64,000 nucleotides of DNA. Origin: Alkalihalobacillus deserti (GTDB lineage Bacteria; Bacillota; Bacilli; Bacillales; Bacillaceae_D). The translations under genes were made by a program, and so were the position numbers. The stretch covers positions 62,001-126,000 of the forward strand of contig NZ_JAJAFR010000003.1 in NCBI RefSeq assembly GCF_020734105.1. The letters are read 5' to 3'. This document shows positions 18,425-26,388 of the stretch, one piece after another (the first letter of the stretch is position 1; every line of letters starts with the position of its first letter). Under the pieces are notes generated by a model. That model searched no databases. It saw nothing but the letters and a program-made list of their open reading frames with translations, and was not told where the DNA came from.

Positions 18425-18690
18425 GGTCGTTAATAAGCATGAATAACGACCTACAAACGAAAAAAGAAGGAAACCTGGTCGTTAATAAGCATGAATAACG
18501 ACCTCAAAGCGAAAAAAGAAGGAAACCTGGTCGTTAATAAGCATGAATAACGACCTCAAAACAAAAAAAGAGGAAAACCGGTCGTTAATAAGCATGAATA
18601 ACGACCTCAAAGTGAAAAAAGAGGGAAACTGGTCGTTAAAAGGCATCAATAACGACCTCAAAACAAAAAAAGAAGAAAAACTGGTCGTAA
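18425..18690. repeat. six tandem 51-52 bp repeats, each with a hairpin
   Basis: Units begin at 18425, 18477, 18529, 18580, 18631 and 18683 (the last is truncated). Each contains GGTCGTTA and TAACGACC arms around an 11-base loop with AAGCAT, followed by a purine-rich spacer like CAAAAAAAAGAGGAAAAC. The spacers are nearly the same in all units, so this is not a CRISPR array. The array lies upstream of yajQ. Confidence 0.93.
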
Positions 18691-18771
18691 ATTAAAGGAA
18701 TAGGTCTGTTTAGTTGAAGCGTTTGTTTTTTTTACCTATAATAAAGGAAATAATAACCTGGAGGGTTAACC

Positions 18772-19263
18772 ATGGCAAAAGAAAGTTCATTTGATATTGT
18801 TTCTAAAATTGATATGTCTGAAGTAACAAATGCTGTTACGATGGCGACAAAAGAAATTATTACGCGTTATGATTTTAAGGGCAGTAAAAGCAGCATTACG
18901 TTCGAAAATGAAGAACTTGTGTTAGTTTCTGATGATGAGTATAAGTTGGAGCAATTAAAAGACGTGCTGATCAGTAAATTAATTAAGCGTGATGTATCCA
19001 TTAAAAATTTAGACTATGGTAAATTAGAAGGTGCATCTGGTGGAACGGTTCGCCAACGTGCGAAATTAATTCAAGGCATTGATAAAGAGCATGCAAAAAA
19101 GATTAACACCATTATTAAAAATAGCGGAGTAAAAGTAAAAAGCCAAATACAAGACGATCAAATTCGTGTTACTGGCAAAAATCGTGATGACTTACAGGCC
19201 ATTATAGCTGCGATAAGAGGGGCAAACCTAACAATTGATGTGCAGTTTATTAATTATCGGTAA
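18772..19263 (+). CDS. yajQ: YajQ-family nucleotide-binding protein
   Basis: The 163-residue product is colinear with YajQ/Yit[61 protein letters not shown] and [16 protein letters not shown]. The fold is two RNP-like domains; some members bind cyclic di-GMP, and most have no firm role. GGAGGG precedes the ATG. The gene stands alone between the tandem hairpin array and its own terminator. Confidence 0.93.
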   Translation: MAKESSFDIVSKIDMSEVTNAVTMATKEIITRYDFKGSKSSITFENEELVLVSDDEYKLEQLKDVLISKLIKRDVSIKNLDYGKLEGASGGTVRQRAKLIQGIDKEHAKKINTIIKNSGVKVKSQIQDDQIRVTGKNRDDLQAIIAAIRGANLTIDVQFINYR

Positions 19264-19296
19264 GGTAGTACTCTTACAATATACATAATAAGGTTG

Positions 19297-19337
19297 AATT
19301 TTAGGGCTAAATCTCATTGGATTTAGTCCTAAAATAG
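19297..19337 (+). terminator. yajQ terminator
   Basis: TTTTAGGGCTAAATC and GATTTAGTCCTAAAA form the stem, with a six-base loop. Confidence 0.8.
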
Positions 19338-19561
19338 TTGGTTCGCGTAATAAAATAAAACTTTCTCATTAATATCTAAATCAAAGACTAGGCTAGTTAG
19401 TAATTACAAGATAATACATTAAATACTAATGAAATATGTAGATGATGAGCGATTTACAAAAATATTGAACAGCATGAAGATGTCTTAGCTTCATATGAAA
19501 AATGCGATGGTATTCTACGTACAAGATTAATCGATATATTTAAGTGGAACAGATAAGAGGC

Positions 19562-20233
19562 TCAATCGAGTGAGCGTGTCATTTCAATAATCGCTTCAAT
19601 TTTTGTCCCCTCAAGGGCTTGAGTTGCGAGCTGATCGGCTTCTTTATTCAGACTACGATCGATTAACTCATATTGAAGAGTTAAGCCTAACTTAGTAGTA
19701 AGCTGATCAATCCGATTAAACCACTGTAAATAATGTTCTTCATAACATGGCCATTCTCCAGAAGCTTGATTAACGACAAGCATAGAGTCAGAATAAACAG
19801 TGATCGCTTGATGATGTACTTCCAATTCTTCTAACTGTCTAAGTAAAAGGTAAAGAGCTGCATACTCCGCTTCATTATTATCTTCAAGGAGATCTAAGGT
19901 ATCGTTAAACCGTAGTCGCCAATTTTTGTGATTTTGCTTATAATAAATTGCTAAACCGATACCGGCATTTTTCGATTCTTTGTTAAATCCTCCATCGATA
20001 TAACCTTTAACATCATGGGGTTCCGTTTCAAACTGCTTTAGAAATTTTGTAAGTTCTTTCTTTGTCCAGGTAGTATCGTGTTCGTCAAAAAACTCAATGT
20101 TTTTGAGTCGTCCTGTTTTTTCTAAGTCATCACTAAGCATAAGAGCATGAGCAACGGACATCCATTCAGACTTCATAAAAAAAGACTGTTTCGTTTTTAA
20201 AACGTGATAATGCCATTCTAATCTAATTTTCAT
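19562..20233 (-). CDS. RNase H-like (reverse transcriptase-like) protein
   Basis: A 223-residue protein. The C-terminal RNase H fold (from about residue 77) shows the catalytic residues: Asp in GYIDGGFN, Glu in NNEAEYAAL, Asp in VYSDSMLVVNQ and a final Asp in LNKEADQLA. The N-terminal 70 residues correspond to the extra region of Bacillus YpeP-like proteins. It probably cleaves RNA in RNA-DNA hybrids. The ATG at 20233 was preferred to the TTG two codons upstream; the ribosome-binding site is weak (AAAGGG). Confidence 0.83.
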   Translation of the reverse strand: MKIRLEWHYHVLKTKQSFFMKSEWMSVAHALMLSDDLEKTGRLKNIEFFDEHDTTWTKKELTKFLKQFETEPHDVKGYIDGGFNKESKNAGIGLAIYYKQNHKNWRLRFNDTLDLLEDNNEAEYAALYLLLRQLEELEVHHQAITVYSDSMLVVNQASGEWPCYEEHYLQWFNRIDQLTTKLGLTLQYELIDRSLNKEADQLATQALEGTKIEAIIEMTRSLD

Positions 20234-20332
20234 AGTCAACCAACCCTTTATATAGATTAATTAATTGCAGAATTGTTTGTTTCATGATAAGTTAAATTAT
20301 CGAAATGTTATGTTCTTTCACAAGATATGTTG

Positions 20333-20390
20333 TATGATATCAATCATATCATAAAATAGTATGACGATACGATGGACTTTACATACTATT
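20333..20390 (+). promoter_or_regulatory. two successive inverted repeats upstream of metA
   Basis: TATGATAT (20333-20340) and ATATCATA (20346-20353) are perfect 8-bp arms five bases apart. AATAGTATG (20355-20363) and CATACTATT (20382-20390) are perfect 9-bp arms. No S-box (SAM) riboswitch or T-box can be seen before metA. These could be operator sites. Confidence 0.5.
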
Positions 20391-20423
20391 AGTTTGAAAC
20401 TTGAACAAAGGAGTTAATGTTCT

Positions 20424-21347
20424 ATGCCTATTAAAATCCCTGATCATTTGCCCGCAAAAGAAATATTAAATGCGGAGAATATATTTGTTATGAACGAGAG
20501 TCGAGCTTATTTACAAGATATTCGACCATTGAAAATTGTCATTTTAAATTTAATGCCAATAAAAGAAACAACGGAAACTCAACTATTACGTTTATTAGGG
20601 AATAGCCCGCTGCAAGTAGAAGTATCATTTTTATATCCCAATACACATGTTTCAAAAAATACATCACATGAACACTTGCATAGTTTTTACAAAACATTTG
20701 ATGAAGTAAAGACGATGAAATTTGATGGAATGATTATTACGGGAGCACCAATTGAAATGCTTGAGTTCGAAAGCGTAACCTATTGGGAAGAACTTCAAGA
20801 AATTATGAATTGGAGTGTGGATCAAGTAACCTCTACCTTACACATTTGTTGGGGAGCTCAAGCTGGGTTATATCATCATTACGGGATTAACAAATATTCG
20901 TTAGGCGGGAAGATTTTTGGTGTTTTCAATCACACAATTGAAAAACAAAATGTGAAATTACTTAGAGGTTTTGATGATGATTTTTTAGCTCCTCACTCAC
21001 GTCATACGGATGTCCGAAAAGAAGACATTGAACAAGTGAACGATCTCGAAATCTTAAGCATGTCTGATGAAGCCGGTGTCTATATAGTGGCATCAAAAAA
21101 TGGTAAGCAGATTTTTGTGACAGGTCATTCAGAATATGATGTATCAACATTACAAGAGGAATATGAAAGAGATTTGGAAAAAGGGTTGAATATACAATTA
21201 CCATATAATTACTTCCCGAAAAATAATGAGAAACTACCGCCTCGATTAAGATGGAGAGCGCATTCAAATCTTCTGTTTTCAAATTGGTTAAATTATTATG
21301 TTTATCAAGAAACTCCATATGATCTTGGAAACCATTCGCAACGTTAG
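20424..21347 (+). CDS. metA: homoserine O-acetyltransferase MetA
   Basis: This 307-residue enzyme acylates homoserine, the first committed step of methionine synthesis. Visible landmarks are [20 protein letters not shown] near residue 41, the catalytic Cys in [15 protein letters not shown] near 142, and the His-x-Glu in VTGHSEYDV near 235. Bacillus MetA enzymes use acetyl-CoA in spite of similarity to succinyltransferases; this is family knowledge, not read from the residues here. AAAGGAG precedes the ATG. Confidence 0.95.
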   Translation: MPIKIPDHLPAKEILNAENIFVMNESRAYLQDIRPLKIVILNLMPIKETTETQLLRLLGNSPLQVEVSFLYPNTHVSKNTSHEHLHSFYKTFDEVKTMKFDGMIITGAPIEMLEFESVTYWEELQEIMNWSVDQVTSTLHICWGAQAGLYHHYGINKYSLGGKIFGVFNHTIEKQNVKLLRGFDDDFLAPHSRHTDVRKEDIEQVNDLEILSMSDEAGVYIVASKNGKQIFVTGHSEYDVSTLQEEYERDLEKGLNIQLPYNYFPKNNEKLPPRLRWRAHSNLLFSNWLNYYVYQETPYDLGNHSQR

Positions 21348-21375
21348 GACAATTTTTAGTCCTGGTTTATTTGAA

Positions 21376-21417
21376 GGAAAAACGTTTGGCCTAAGTGGAC
21401 CAAATGTTTTTCCTCTT
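21376..21417 (+). terminator. metA terminator
   Basis: GGAAAAACGTTTGG (21376-21389) pairs with CCAAATGTTTTTCC (21400-21413) with one mismatch, followed by T-rich sequence. Confidence 0.85.
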
Positions 21418-21418
21418 G

Positions 21419-21600
21419 TTATGAGATCTGTCCTGCTTCAGGCTTTACACCATATTCCTCATAGTCCCATTCAGCAAGATAATCTACAAATGTAGGATCC
21501 CATTGAGTTCCTTTTCCTGCTAGTAAGAATTTATTGAGTTAAACGTTGTAGTTCTTTTAAAACGGGCTCTATGGCGACAGACGTCTTGAAAAACTATAGA
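21419..21600 (-). pseudogene. C-terminal remnant of an HD-GYP phosphodiesterase
   Basis: Read on the minus strand, a frame gives LAGKGTQWDPTFVDYLAEWDYEEY and then a stop at 21419. The G-TQWDP-FVDYL pattern is the end of HD-GYP domains. Upstream, in another frame, AIEPVLKELQRLTQ looks like the helix that precedes it. No start or HD motif remains, so it is a decayed fragment. Confidence 0.5.
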
Positions 21601-21750
21601 CAGATTATAGATATGAAAAAAATAAATAATAGGATGTCTCATCTCTTCATTTTTAATCAGCTATGATATAATAAGATTGCTATTATGAGCGGAATGCTAC
21701 TGTTAGACAGATGAAAGACGTCTACGTCTTAGTCAGTAGGAGGTGGAGCA

Positions 21751-22968
21751 ATGGATCCTTTAGACGTTATGATGAATAAAGATCAAGTAATCCCATTCTT
21801 TCAACCTATTTTCAGTGCTGATAAACAGCTTGTCGTTGGGTTTGAGGTTCTTGCGAGAATGAAAACGGCCGAAGGTATAGAAAGTTTAGGTTGGTTTTTT
21901 CAAGATAAAAGCATTCCTGATGAATATCGAATGGAATTAAATGATCATATTCAAAAGCTAGCACTTGATGCTTATATAGAAACAGATCAATCTACTATTC
22001 TATTCTTTAATTATGATGCTTCTCTTTTTGTTAAGGATAATGGCGAAACCTTTTTAAAACTGATAGAACCATATCAGAAAAAGGGCTTAAAATCGCAACA
22101 GATTGTATTGGAATTAAAAGAAGAAGATTTAATTGAGTACGTGGATGAACATAGGCATCTCTTTTATTACATTCAGAGCTTAGGATTTAGATTAGCTATT
22201 GATGATGTTGGCCATAATGGCAGCAATTTAGATTTAATCGCTAAGTTAAAGCCGAACATTGTGAAGGTTGACGTGACCTTTATGGAAGATGAGGAATTGC
22301 CTCATCTATACTCTGAAGTACATCAGTCATTATCGATGCTCTCGAGGAAAATAGGAGCAACATTGCTTTTCGAGGGGATTTCTACTTTCAATCAGCTTAA
22401 TTATTCATGGAGAAATGGTGGTCGTTATTATCAGGGCTATTATCTAGAATCACCGAACCCGACGTTCGTGGATGTTTACTGTTGTAAAGAAAAAATGCAG
22501 AAGCTGTTCCACCACTTCATTGTCTATGAACGAAAAAAAATGGAGGCTCAATTTACATTAACAAACAATCTTAACCTCCAGTTAAAACAGACTATGAAAC
22601 AAATTAGATCAGAAGATACCTATGATGAGATGATTAAAACCGTAGCTAAGGATTTGAATCGTTATGCCTTCCGTATTTACGTTTGTGATGCAGAAGGATT
22701 TCAACAATCGTCTAACCTGGAGAAGGATACGGCAAATGAGTGGAAGCTTATTGAAGAAGGACGCTTTAAAAACTGGAGTTGGCGTCCGTATTTTCTAGAA
22801 AACATCGTCAGGATGAATATTGAAAAACGAGGATTTTTATCAGATCTCTACACAGACATTGAGCGCGATGAACGAATTAGGACGTATTCATATCCAATAA
22901 CGGATAATTTATTTTTATTTCTGGATATTCCATATGAGTATCTGTTTGAGCAAGAGGGCTTATTGTGA
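21751..22968 (+). CDS. ykuI: EAL-domain protein with YkuI_C sensor domain
   Basis: A 405-residue cytosolic protein. The EAL domain spans about residues 10-245; the signature appears as FEVLAR near 28, then NYDASLF, ELKEED near 120, AIDDVGHNGS near 150 and LFEGIST near 208. The C-terminal 150 residues form the PAS-like YkuI_C domain. B. subtilis YkuI binds cyclic di-GMP but has shown no clear hydrolysis; the EVL in place of EAL here points the same way, toward binding or weak catalysis. AGGAGGTGG precedes the ATG. Confidence 0.88.
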   Translation: MDPLDVMMNKDQVIPFFQPIFSADKQLVVGFEVLARMKTAEGIESLGWFFQDKSIPDEYRMELNDHIQKLALDAYIETDQSTILFFNYDASLFVKDNGETFLKLIEPYQKKGLKSQQIVLELKEEDLIEYVDEHRHLFYYIQSLGFRLAIDDVGHNGSNLDLIAKLKPNIVKVDVTFMEDEELPHLYSEVHQSLSMLSRKIGATLLFEGISTFNQLNYSWRNGGRYYQGYYLESPNPTFVDVYCCKEKMQKLFHHFIVYERKKMEAQFTLTNNLNLQLKQTMKQIRSEDTYDEMIKTVAKDLNRYAFRIYVCDAEGFQQSSNLEKDTANEWKLIEEGRFKNWSWRPYFLENIVRMNIEKRGFLSDLYTDIERDERIRTYSYPITDNLFLFLDIPYEYLFEQEGLL

Positions 22969-22973
22969 AGTAT

Positions 22974-23028
22974 CGGTCTGATCGAAGTTGGAGAATTATC
23001 CAAAAGAGGTCAGACCTTTTCATTTTAT
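22974..23028 (+). terminator. possible terminator after the EAL gene
   Basis: GGTCTGA and TCAGACC arms, separated by about 27 bases, are followed by TTTTCATTTTATT. The loop is long, so this is a moderate call. Confidence 0.55.
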
Positions 23029-23112
23029 TTGGAGCACATGAATAGCAAATTAAGGAGACGAAAGGATTACCTAATAAATAATATATGTAGAATTTAAACA
23101 AGGGAGTTATCT

Positions 23113-23595
23113 ATGGGTAATAAATCTGTTTATCATTTAATGGCCTATCTCTTTTTTGCGCATTCCACGATAACCATCATAAATGGATATATACCCATTT
23201 TCTTTAAGGACAGGGATTGGCAGGATCGCAAGTCGGTATGTTAATGGCCATTGGTCCATGCGCGACGATTTTAGGGGTTATTTAAGCGACAAGTATAAAA
23301 GTATTAAGAAAATGATTCTTATTGCATTGATCGGTGTTGCTTTTCTTCGTCTCTCCAACAACCGCACTCGGAGATTCACTTGCTCAAAAAACTACTGTTC
23401 AACAGAAGGTAAGTTTTGGTCGGATCCGATTATGGGCTTCATTAGGATTCGCGGTAACGTCACATTGGTTCCCTTTTAGGTGGGAATATTATAGAATTAA
23501 CTTCAATTTCAACTTTTTACTTCATCCTAGGAGGAAGTGCACTGCTTGGTAAGATCGGCTTGTTTTTCTTTCAGAAGTCGAGAAAGAGAGCATAG
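23113..23595 (+). pseudogene. MFS transporter remnant (LacY/nucleoside symporter type)
   Basis: The start (GNKSVYHLMAYLFFAHSTI) is preceded by AGGGAG, but the frame breaks within 30 codons. Fragments in different frames include MLMAIGPCATILG, YLSDKYKSIKKMILIALIGV, the family motif TTALGDSLAQKTTVQQKVSFGRIR followed by LWASLGFAVTSHW, and the end FILGGSALLGKIGLFFFQKS. Only about 480 bases are left of a gene that should be near 1.2 kb, so large internal deletions have occurred. Confidence 0.8.
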
Positions 23596-23653
23596 GAAGA
23601 GGCTAATCGTAGTTAGCCTCTTAATCGATGATTAGAAAAAGAAAGGAAGTGCA

Positions 23654-23965
23654 ATGGTGGAAATTATTTTAACAGATCGTGGATTAAACTATCTCCTAAG
23701 TTTAAATATCAAGGAAAAAGCGGTTCGCATTAGAGCGATAGACACATTTGAATGAAGCACGATGATTGAGTACGACCTCGCTCTGGATGAGCCGAGGAAC
23801 ACTGATTCATATGTGAAATTACATGATCTTTTATTTATCTATGATGATAAAGCAAGTGATGAAATAGGTGCCTTTGTGAAAATTGATTTTGTTCCATCAC
23901 AAGGGCTCAAATTAATAAATGCCAATCAAACACTTGCTTATGCCTTGCAGATGAAAACAGTCTAA
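23654..23965 (+). CDS. HesB/IscA-family protein with in-frame UGA, candidate selenoprotein
   Basis: Reading 23654-23965 through a TGA at 23753-23755 gives 103 residues colinear with the HesB family: VEIILTDRGLNYLLSLNI, VRIRAIDTFE, UGA (codon 34), STMIEYDLALDEPRNTDS, LLFIYDDKASDEIG and VPSQGLKLIN. The LALDEP block is shared with the gene at 25848. The UGA falls where the family carries its first cluster-binding Cys. A hairpin with an 8-bp stem follows at 23776-23797. Upstream AAAGGAAG gives a usable ribosome-binding site. The alternatives are a Cys-to-stop mutation or a sequence error. The C-terminus lacks the CxC of IscA. If the UGA is not decoded, only a 33-residue peptide is made. Confidence 0.7.
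23776..23797 (+). promoter_or_regulatory. candidate bacterial SECIS element 1
   Basis: CCTCG (23776-23780) pairs with CGAGG (23793-23797) and CTC with GAG, with one bulged C and the apical loop TGGAT. The loop G at 23785 lies 29 bases after the UGA. This fits the bacterial SECIS pattern: a short stem, a small loop with G among its first two bases, and a spacing of roughly 16-37 bases. Confidence 0.6.
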
Positions 23966-24307
23966 TTATTTCTTAATAAAGAAGCTGCTTACCTGTTTCA
24001 CTATTGGAGATACTTGGTGCATCGTTTTCATCACTTGGTCAACAGTATTAACGGTTTTCCCCATGTCAAAGTTGCCACTTTCGTTCGTAAAAGCAGTTTT
24101 AAAGAAGGATGGTTTGCTTGGTGTAAAACCAGGTGGTTGCTGTTGCGCCATGCCCATTTTTGGCCCTTGAAATGGGGTGTGCGGTTGCTTAGGCATGAAT
24201 CCATGCATTTGCATAGGGTGATGAGAATACTGTTGTTGCTGCGGAAAAGGACCTTGGTGGTGAGGGTAATGATGATTCATCGGTCTATGTGGATTAGGTT
24301 GAAACAT
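23966..24307 (-). CDS. yppG: YppG-like His/Gln/Pro-rich protein
   Basis: This 113-residue protein has a low-complexity N-terminal half rich in His, Gln, Pro and Met (PNPHRPMNHHYPHHQGPFPQ) and a more regular C-terminal part (SFFKTAFTNESGNFDMGK, DQVMKTMHQVSPIVKQVSSFF). The second part matches YppG-type proteins of Bacillus, which are probably spore-associated and have no known function. It lies 14 bases downstream of the Hsp20 gene on the same strand and is probably cotranscribed. Confidence 0.7.
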   Translation of the reverse strand: MFQPNPHRPMNHHYPHHQGPFPQQQQYSHHPMQMHGFMPKQPHTPFQGPKMGMAQQQPPGFTPSKPSFFKTAFTNESGNFDMGKTVNTVDQVMKTMHQVSPIVKQVSSFFIKK

Positions 24308-24321
24308 CCTAATCTACCTCC

Positions 24322-24756
24322 TTAATCAATTGGTATTTGTTTTCGCTTATTTGGGATTAAGATACGAAGTAACCCATTTTTATAACTAGCTCTTACATTT
24401 TGTTCTTCTATGATAAAAGGGACTGGAATAACACGTTGTCGAACTTGAGTATGGCCTCTGCTTTCTGTAATCCCTTTTGTCTCGTCTATGATTTCGGAAC
24501 GCTCATCTTGAGTGATCTGAATGCGAATAGCTTGCCGATAAATATCTAGTGCAATTTGTCTTTTCTCAACTCCTGGTAGTTCTGCTTCAATGACAAACGT
24601 TTTCTCATCCTCGAATATATTGACTGGAATTGGTGCTAGAAATAAAGGATTGTCTTGGATATTGTCATACGTTTGCTGAAAGAAATTGTCTATGGATTTT
24701 AAGATGCCATGATAACCTTTGGGTAATTTTTTTGACCAAGGCTGTTGATCAGACAT
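24322..24756 (-). CDS. Hsp20/alpha-crystallin protein (CotM/CotP type)
   Basis: A 144-residue small heat-shock-type protein. The alpha-crystallin domain runs from about residue 48 to 138, with PVNIFEDEKTFVIEAELPGVEKRQI, RQRVIPVPFII and the closing YKNGLLRILIPNKRK motif. In Bacillus several spore-coat proteins (CotM, CotP) belong to this family, and cotM is close to sspP-sspO in B. subtilis, so a coat role is more likely than a heat-shock role. It is the first gene of a two-gene unit with the YppG-like gene. Confidence 0.8.
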   Translation of the reverse strand: MSDQQPWSKKLPKGYHGILKSIDNFFQQTYDNIQDNPLFLAPIPVNIFEDEKTFVIEAELPGVEKRQIALDIYRQAIRIQITQDERSEIIDETKGITESRGHTQVRQRVIPVPFIIEEQNVRASYKNGLLRILIPNKRKQIPID

Positions 24757-24855
24757 TTGGTGTCACCTCTTTTATATCGTTAATTAGTATATATGTATGA
24801 ATGGTAGCTTATAAATGTGCAAGGCTTAATGCTCAGTATAGAGGGGGAAAACATA

Positions 24856-25794
24856 GTGAGAGTAGGGGTAATCGATACTCATTGTGATGCATTACTTAAG
24901 CTTTGGGAAAATCCTAACCGTAATTACATTAGTTCAGCTGAAGTGGATGCTAACGTTAATCGGTTAGTAGCTGGTGATGTGAGGGTTCAGATTTTTGCTA
25001 TTTTTGTTGAGCCACATATTAAGCAAGATCAAAAGTTTCAAGTTGTATTAGAGCAAATTGAACTTTTCCATAAGAAAGTCCTTGGTTCAAGTTCTTTATT
25101 TCGGCATATTCGAAATTGGTCTGAATTAAAAGATTTAGAAAAAGGTCAGATTGGAGCTGTTCTATCTCTTGAAGGCGTTGATGCAATTGGTGATGACTTG
25201 ACGAAACTCACCATTCTTCATCGATTAGGAGTCATTTCTATCGGATTAACTTGGAATCAAGCAAATTTAGTGGCAGATGGAGTCGGTGAGCCCAGAGGAG
25301 CGGGACTTACTCTATTAGGAAAAGAACTTGTTCACATGAATAATAAGAATCAAGTATTAACGGATGTATCGCACTTGAGTATCCATGGGTTTTGGGATGT
25401 CATGGAATTGGCGGCATTCCCGATTGCCTCTCATTCCAATTCAAGGCATCTTTGTGATCATCAGAGAAACTTATATGATGATCAAATTCAAGCACTTATA
25501 GAAAAAGAAGGGTATATTGGGCTTGTTTTTTGCCCAGCCTTTATTAAATCTACTGAAAGGCCATCTACGATCCAAGATGTTTTGAATCATCTCGATTACA
25601 TGTGTTCACTAGGAGCAGAACATTATATTGGGTTTGGATCTGATTTTGATGGTATTATTGAAAAGGTTGTTGATCTAAGTCATAGTGGGGACTATCAAAA
25701 CCTTGTGAATGAATTATTAAAATATTATTCATCTTCTCAAGTACAACGTTTTCTTAGAGGCAACTTTGAACAATTGATAGAACGTGTGACGTGA
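24856..25794 (+). CDS. membrane dipeptidase-family (peptidase M19) protein
   Basis: A 312-residue M19 dipeptidase. Zinc-site residues are visible: DTHCD near the N-terminus, the Glu of LSLEGVDAIGDD near 110, SHSNSRHLCDHQRNLYDDQI near 190-215 and GFGSDFDG near 270. The enzyme family cleaves dipeptides, including some with D-amino acids. The start was taken as GTG 24856 after AGAGGGGG; the frame extends to 24817 without a good site. It lies 53 bases before the HesB-like gene on the same strand and may share its transcript. Confidence 0.88.
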   Translation: MRVGVIDTHCDALLKLWENPNRNYISSAEVDANVNRLVAGDVRVQIFAIFVEPHIKQDQKFQVVLEQIELFHKKVLGSSSLFRHIRNWSELKDLEKGQIGAVLSLEGVDAIGDDLTKLTILHRLGVISIGLTWNQANLVADGVGEPRGAGLTLLGKELVHMNNKNQVLTDVSHLSIHGFWDVMELAAFPIASHSNSRHLCDHQRNLYDDQIQALIEKEGYIGLVFCPAFIKSTERPSTIQDVLNHLDYMCSLGAEHYIGFGSDFDGIIEKVVDLSHSGDYQNLVNELLKYYSSSQVQRFLRGNFEQLIERVT

Positions 25795-25847
25795 AATTTT
25801 TCGATAATTTCGTTATAATGAAAAAGTAGAAAAGCGAGGTGAATGAT

Positions 25848-26132
25848 ATGAAAATTACAGATCGCGCTAAAACATTTCTTCAAGAGACGATGAACGAACA
25901 CGGATTAAATACGGTACGTGTTGTTTTTGCTGGTATGGGTTGAGGGGGTCCTAAATTAGGGCTAGCTCTGGATGAGCCAGCAGAATCGGATCAACATGAA
26001 GTCATTAATGGTATTAATGTAGCAATAGAAAAAGAGGTTGTTCCACATGTGGCAGATATAACTCTGGATTACCAAGAAACAGAAGGTCAACCAGGTCTTG
26101 TTTTGCTTAGTGAGGGTCAAGACTGTTGCTAG
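25848..26132 (+). CDS. HesB-like selenoprotein (in-frame UGA at codon 32)
   Basis: The frame opens at ATG 25848 after GCGAGGTGA and reads 31 codons to a TGA at 25941-25943, then 62 more codons to TAG at 26130, giving 94 residues: KITDRAKTFLQETMNEHG, VRVVFAGMG, U, GGPKLGLALDEPAESD, INVAIEKEVV, ITLDYQ, GLVLLSEGQDCC. HesB-like proteins with Sec in the G-U-GGP-LGLALDEP position are a known bacterial selenoprotein family. U32 corresponds to Cys35 of IscA, and the C-terminal Cys pair to the IscA CxC. The protein probably binds iron or an Fe-S cluster. A SECIS-like hairpin follows the UGA and a strong terminator follows the gene. Decoding depends on sel genes not all seen here. Confidence 0.85.
25961..25981 (+). 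promoter_or_regulatory. candidate bacterial SECIS element 2
   Basis: GCTC pairs with GAGC around the apical loop TGGAT (25969-25973), and GCT with AGC below an A-C mismatch, giving seven pairs. The loop G at 25970 lies 26 bases after the UGA. The apical loop is identical to that at 23784-23788. Confidence 0.65.
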
Positions 26133-26140
26133 GTAATAAG

Positions 26141-26188
26141 AAAAAGAGTAAGAGTGACTATTTCAATAGTCACTCTTACTCTTTTTAC
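26141..26188 (+). terminator. terminator of the HesB-like selenoprotein gene
   Basis: AAAAAGAGTAAGAGTGAC and GTCACTCTTACTCTTTTT form a stem of about 20 bp with a very short loop. This shows that the transcript was meant to run through the whole reading frame including the UGA. Confidence 0.95.
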
Positions 26189-26388
26189 AATATTTTTGAT
26201 ATAGTGGTCCCAAAATTGATTGAAATCTTGATAGATTAGTGTTTATTAAAAATATTCTTTCATAAGTTTTCACATTCCCTAAAGTGGGAGGTTAATGAAA
26301 TAGTATAGAAGGCTTATGTTTCTGAAATGAATAGTTAAATATGATACAATGGCAAAAGGCTTAAGGACAAGAAAGGAGATTGATTAGA

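Noticed and set aside
18425..18690. CRISPR array
   Set aside because: The spacers between the hairpin repeats are nearly identical and purine-rich, there are no cas genes, and the repeat unit including spacer is constant.
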